A DNA stretch of 64,000 nt from positions 124,001 to 188,000 of the forward strand of contig JBFWNG010000006.1 of the NCBI GenBank assembly GCA_050251195.1. Direction: 5' to 3'. The notes beneath the pieces are model-generated. The model saw only the letters and a program-made list of their open reading frames with translations, did not search any database and had not been told where the DNA came from. Numbering within the stretch: position 1 is the first letter of the stretch; every line of letters begins with the position of its first letter. Made by a program: the position numbers and the translations under genes. Positions 61,588 to 64,000 of this stretch are shown here, piece by piece. Origin of the DNA: JBFWNG01 sp050251195 (lineage in GTDB: Bacteria > Bdellovibrionota_B > Oligoflexia > Oligoflexales > Oligoflexaceae).

Positions 61588-62019
61588 ATGAAACAAGTAA
61601 TGTCAAAATTCGCACTCGTGGGAGCCCTCTTAGCAACCGCTTGCGGCCAATCCAACACATCGTCTGTCGCAGGCCACCGAGAGCCGCGCGTCGACAGAGA
61701 CGACGTTAAGAAATTTGCATTGGTACAATTCAAAGCCAGCGAAGAACTCGCAGGACTAGAAGACACGCTCGAAGAAAGCTTATTCAATAGGTTTCAAATT
61801 CATGTCAGCGACGCTCGCTTCAGCGACAATGTTGAAATCACGGATAGATCCATCGCTTCTGACGAAGAACTTTACTATGTTAGCGTTACCAGAACCTACA
61901 AAATGGACGGCGATAAGATAGCTCGAATTATCGCTAAGACTAGGATCGACGTTGACATAGACTCTCTGGAACTCGATCTTGACCGAGAATTCCGCGGCTA
62001 CGCCGACGTTATTAAGTAA
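61588..62019 (+). CDS. Small hypothetical lipoprotein
   Basis: 143 residues. The ATG has AAAGGAG upstream. The leader ends in LLATAC (Cys19), a clear lipobox. The mature part is acidic and alpha/beta (DDVKKFALVQFKASEELAG, ITDRSIASDEELYYVSVTR), with no recognised motif. It converges on the ADP-ribosyltransferase genes across a shared terminator; a functional link is unproven. Confidence 0.65.
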   Translation: MKQVMSKFALVGALLATACGQSNTSSVAGHREPRVDRDDVKKFALVQFKASEELAGLEDTLEESLFNRFQIHVSDARFSDNVEITDRSIASDEELYYVSVTRTYKMDGDKIARIIAKTRIDVDIDSLELDLDREFRGYADVIK

Positions 62020-62035
62020 GAGCGAACTCTCTAAG

Positions 62036-62070
62036 AAAAACCCATGCTGCATAAAGCGACATGGGTTTTT
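62036..62070. terminator. Bidirectional Rho-independent terminator
   Basis: AAAAACCCATG (62036-62046) and CATGGGTTTTT (62060-62070) form a perfect stem with A and T runs on the two outer sides, so it can stop transcripts from the small lipoprotein gene and from the ADP-ribosyltransferase genes. Confidence 0.88.
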
Positions 62071-62090
62071 TGAATTTTGCCATTCCTTAT

Positions 62091-63197
62091 CTATTCGATA
62101 ATGACCAATTCGGTCAGCTCGATTTGGACATGGTTCTTGTACTGATCAAGCTCTTGTCCCTCGTTAAACTGCTCTCCGTCCTTGATGCCCGTCACTCGAA
62201 ACCAAGTTCCAGGAGCAAAGAGCGCTTCCTTTTCCTCGCTAATATCAGACAAATTGTCGATAATCGCCGCAGAATAAGAATGAATGACAAGTTTGACAGC
62301 CCGCTCGAACTCCGTACCCTTAACGTAGGATGTGCTAGTAAAGCCAAGCTGCTGGATAGGCTCGTCGTTGTTGAAAGCATCTGTAAATGGATCGACCCGA
62401 CTCTCTTTGTAGTCAAACCCCCTATACACAGTTCCTTCGAATTTTTGCAGTTTTCGCAGGGCGGAAGTAATGACAGCAATATAGGGCATGTATTTGTCGA
62501 GTTGTGTTTCGTCCTTGCCCCACAGTGCGTCGTTGAGGGTGCCGTAGTCGCCCTGAGTATAATGTAAGACACCGCTGCTTTCCTGCGCCGTTATATAAGG
62601 CACATATTCGTCAGGCGCCATAGTGTCACCGTTGGGCGCTGAATAGCCGCTAAAGACTATCGTGTTGCCATCCATAATATCAGCCATTGCAGCCTTTCTC
62701 AAAGCGGGTTCTGCGTCATAGTCATACGGAAATCTTAAACCGCATTTCTCAGGAAAAACAATCTTGCCCAGATTATGGCAAAGCCAAGGAACGTCCCCAT
62801 AGAAAGACACATAACTTCCCGGACCGAAGCGCGCTTCCAAGGCTTTCAAATCAGCTTCATTCTTGAAGCGCTCCACAAGTTCGGGATAGACCGCCAGTCT
62901 TCCACCGACTAGGTCATTGCGCTTGTCACCGCGTATGTGGGCAACATCATCGGAAACGAGACGCACCACCAGACCACCTTCTTGCTCGAGTTCCAAATAG
63001 CAACTCTCTTTGAGCCGCTCGGATGCGACGTCGTTAGCACAGACAATGTCTTTGATTGTCCCTTGCACCATGTTTGCAGGGTGTTTCGTGACGGGCTTTT
63101 CGATCTCATCCGAGTCTTTTACCTTTGCATCGTTGCTTATGCTTTTGCATGAGGTAGAGCTTAGTGCTAAGAAGAGTAAGAAGGTGGACAGACGCAT
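62091..63197 (-). CDS. Lipoprotein mono-ADP-ribosyltransferase (R-S-ExE type)
   Basis: 368 residues. The leader ends in STSC (Cys17), so the mature protein is probably lipid-anchored. Residues ~43-165 form an unknown domain with four cysteines (53, 66, 140, 152). The C-terminal half is an ADP-ribosyltransferase exoenzyme fold: YTQGDYGTLNDALWG, NAD-binding Arg259 (GTVYRGFDY), the STS motif Ser288-Thr289-Ser290 (GFTSTSYV) and the ARTT-loop glutamates Glu322 and Glu324 (EEKEALFAPGTWF). The ExE pair is the mark of enzymes that modify arginine. GGAG lies eight bases before the ATG. It follows a second such gene after 25 bases, as an operon. Confidence 0.82.
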   Translation of the reverse strand: MRLSTFLLFLALSSTSCKSISNDAKVKDSDEIEKPVTKHPANMVQGTIKDIVCANDVASERLKESCYLELEQEGGLVVRLVSDDVAHIRGDKRNDLVGGRLAVYPELVERFKNEADLKALEARFGPGSYVSFYGDVPWLCHNLGKIVFPEKCGLRFPYDYDAEPALRKAAMADIMDGNTIVFSGYSAPNGDTMAPDEYVPYITAQESSGVLHYTQGDYGTLNDALWGKDETQLDKYMPYIAVITSALRKLQKFEGTVYRGFDYKESRVDPFTDAFNNDEPIQQLGFTSTSYVKGTEFERAVKLVIHSYSAAIIDNLSDISEEKEALFAPGTWFRVTGIKDGEQFNEGQELDQYKNHVQIELTELVIIE

Positions 63198-63222
63198 GGC
63201 GATTTCTCCGTTAGGTGTTTTT

Positions 63223-64000
63223 TTATGGGATAGGAATCAATTTAATGATGGTCAGATTTTCCTCTTGTTCTCGGGTCAAAACTTTGAATAGAGTACCGGC
63301 CTGGAAAAGCAGCTCGGCTTCGCCTTCTTCATTGAGGAGACTGAGATTAGTAAGGTCGGCCCCCTTGGCGTCAAAATACTGAAACTCAACATTTCCCGCA
63401 AAACTGGAATGTACGTCTGTACCCACCGTGGTACTTGTAAAGGCCGGTTCTGTAATAAAAGCTCCAGGAATGTACCTTGCTAACTTTTCGGGGCTGAGGG
63501 TAGCTCCCCGCACAACGACGCCCGCTCTGATTTTTTTGGCGCAATTTACCGCCGAAATCGTCGTTCGAATGCGTCCGTCAAGTTGAGGTTCTATCGCCGC
63601 CGGCGTCACATCGAAGGTGCGAAGCCCCTTATTGATGTCCCTGTATCCTTCCGAAGAGTAATCAAGCAGCGAAAAGACTTCCGCCTCCTGGCAGTGCGAG
63701 TGGTAATTCACGTCTTCGATATGGGCCTTCATTTCGGCTTCTTCCTCATCGGGAAGATAGCCCATAAATCTCTGGAGATCACCGTCATTACCTTTATAGG
63801 TCCGCGCCACAATCGCCTCCATACCCACGTGCACGGCGGACACTTGCGAGGAAGATGGAAGAGGGCGGCCGTGCTCGTCTTTGGCACCCGGAGGCGGTGT
63901 CAGCGAGCCGAAATCGTCAGGACGAACAACCAATCGCTCGGCTAGAAAATCACGCACGCTGTCTTCAAAGCCCTCGTAGTTGCATTCCCAAGAGTCGCGG
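63223..64000 (-). CDS. Second mono-ADP-ribosyltransferase (partial, runs off the window)
   Basis: At least 258 residues; the frame is open to the edge (reading SWECNYEGFEDSVRDF before the first possible GTG start), so the N-terminus, and any export signal, lies outside. The exoenzyme fold is clear: YSSEGYRDINKGLR, NAD-binding arginine in GVVVRGATL, STT in place of STS (AFTSTTVG), and the ExE glutamates in EGEAELLFQAGTLFKV. It is only distantly similar to the neighbouring gene, so this is not a recent duplication. Cysteines before the domain may form a disulfide in an exported protein. Confidence 0.78.
   Translation of the reverse strand, partial: RDSWECNYEGFEDSVRDFLAERLVVRPDDFGSLTPPPGAKDEHGRPLPSSSQVSAVHVGMEAIVARTYKGNDGDLQRFMGYLPDEEEAEMKAHIEDVNYHSHCQEAEVFSLLDYSSEGYRDINKGLRTFDVTPAAIEPQLDGRIRTTISAVNCAKKIRAGVVVRGATLSPEKLARYIPGAFITEPAFTSTTVGTDVHSSFAGNVEFQYFDAKGADLTNLSLLNEEGEAELLFQAGTLFKVLTREQEENLTIIKLIPIP

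Overview
The window reads as chromosome of a diderm (Gram-negative) bacterium. Lipid A genes (fabZ, lpxA, an lpxB-like gene), bamA, a Skp-type chaperone and LolC/LolD homologues occur together, and lipoprotein signals are frequent. A class I lysyl-tRNA synthetase, a SpoIID-family protein, a PilZ protein, a long-form urocanate hydratase, multihaem cytochromes and many small lipoproteins point to the former Deltaproteobacteria in the broad sense, with Bdellovibrionota or a relative as my best guess. That placement is inference; no rRNA gene is present to settle it. Gene density is high and genes switch strand often.

Layout. 1-4.6 kb: end of addB and complete addA (double-strand-break resection). 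4.6-12.4 kb: outer-membrane protein, tRNA dihydrouridine synthase, serS, a LEA-type lipoprotein coupled to class I lysK, a tetrahaem cytochrome and a DUF1820 protein. 12.4-17.5 kb: membrane sulfatase-fold transferase, a nucleotidyltransferase/ribbon-helix-helix pair that looks like a toxin-antitoxin module, an M28 peptidase and small lipoproteins. 17.6-25.6 kb: a sigma-54 activator with its own -24/-12-like promoter and a stand-alone copy of its DNA-binding domain, then cmoA-cmoB (tRNA wobble uridine modification), a FolB fusion, an amine/amino-acid oxidase, and an aminotransferase/dehydrogenase pair that may make UDP-GlcNAc3N for lipid A.

25.6-28.7 kb is a redox patch: a dihaem beta-barrel-like protein, a Tat-exported HiPIP and a multihaem lipoprotein. 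28.7-37.8 kb holds pyrC, an exonuclease/GIY-YIG-like fusion, a 2-Cys peroxiredoxin, and hutU-pruA divergent from pckA. The last three suggest that histidine and proline are burned to glutamate and fed into gluconeogenesis. 38-43.6 kb: SNF2 helicase with SWIM finger, GNAT, NUDIX, uridine-kinase-like and PilZ proteins. 43.6-44.4 kb has no protein gene but shows a strongly structured, terminator-ended RNA candidate on the minus strand and a palindromic repeat. 44.4-55.3 kb is an envelope-biogenesis run: spoIID-like, lolC, lolD, bamA, skp, fabZ, lpxA, lpxB-like, MsbA-like exporter; lpxD is absent from its usual place. 55.5-60.7 kb: a single-pass membrane protein, 5-formyl-THF cyclo-ligase, two exported proteins and a CCA-adding enzyme.

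The right end is the most unusual part. After a 0.9 kb gene-free stretch with possible mobile-element debris there is a small lipoprotein, and then two adjacent minus-strand genes that both carry the complete R-S-ExE signature of arginine-type mono-ADP-ribosyltransferases. One has a lipoprotein signal; the other runs off the window edge. All functions are read from sequence motifs only; no database search was run.
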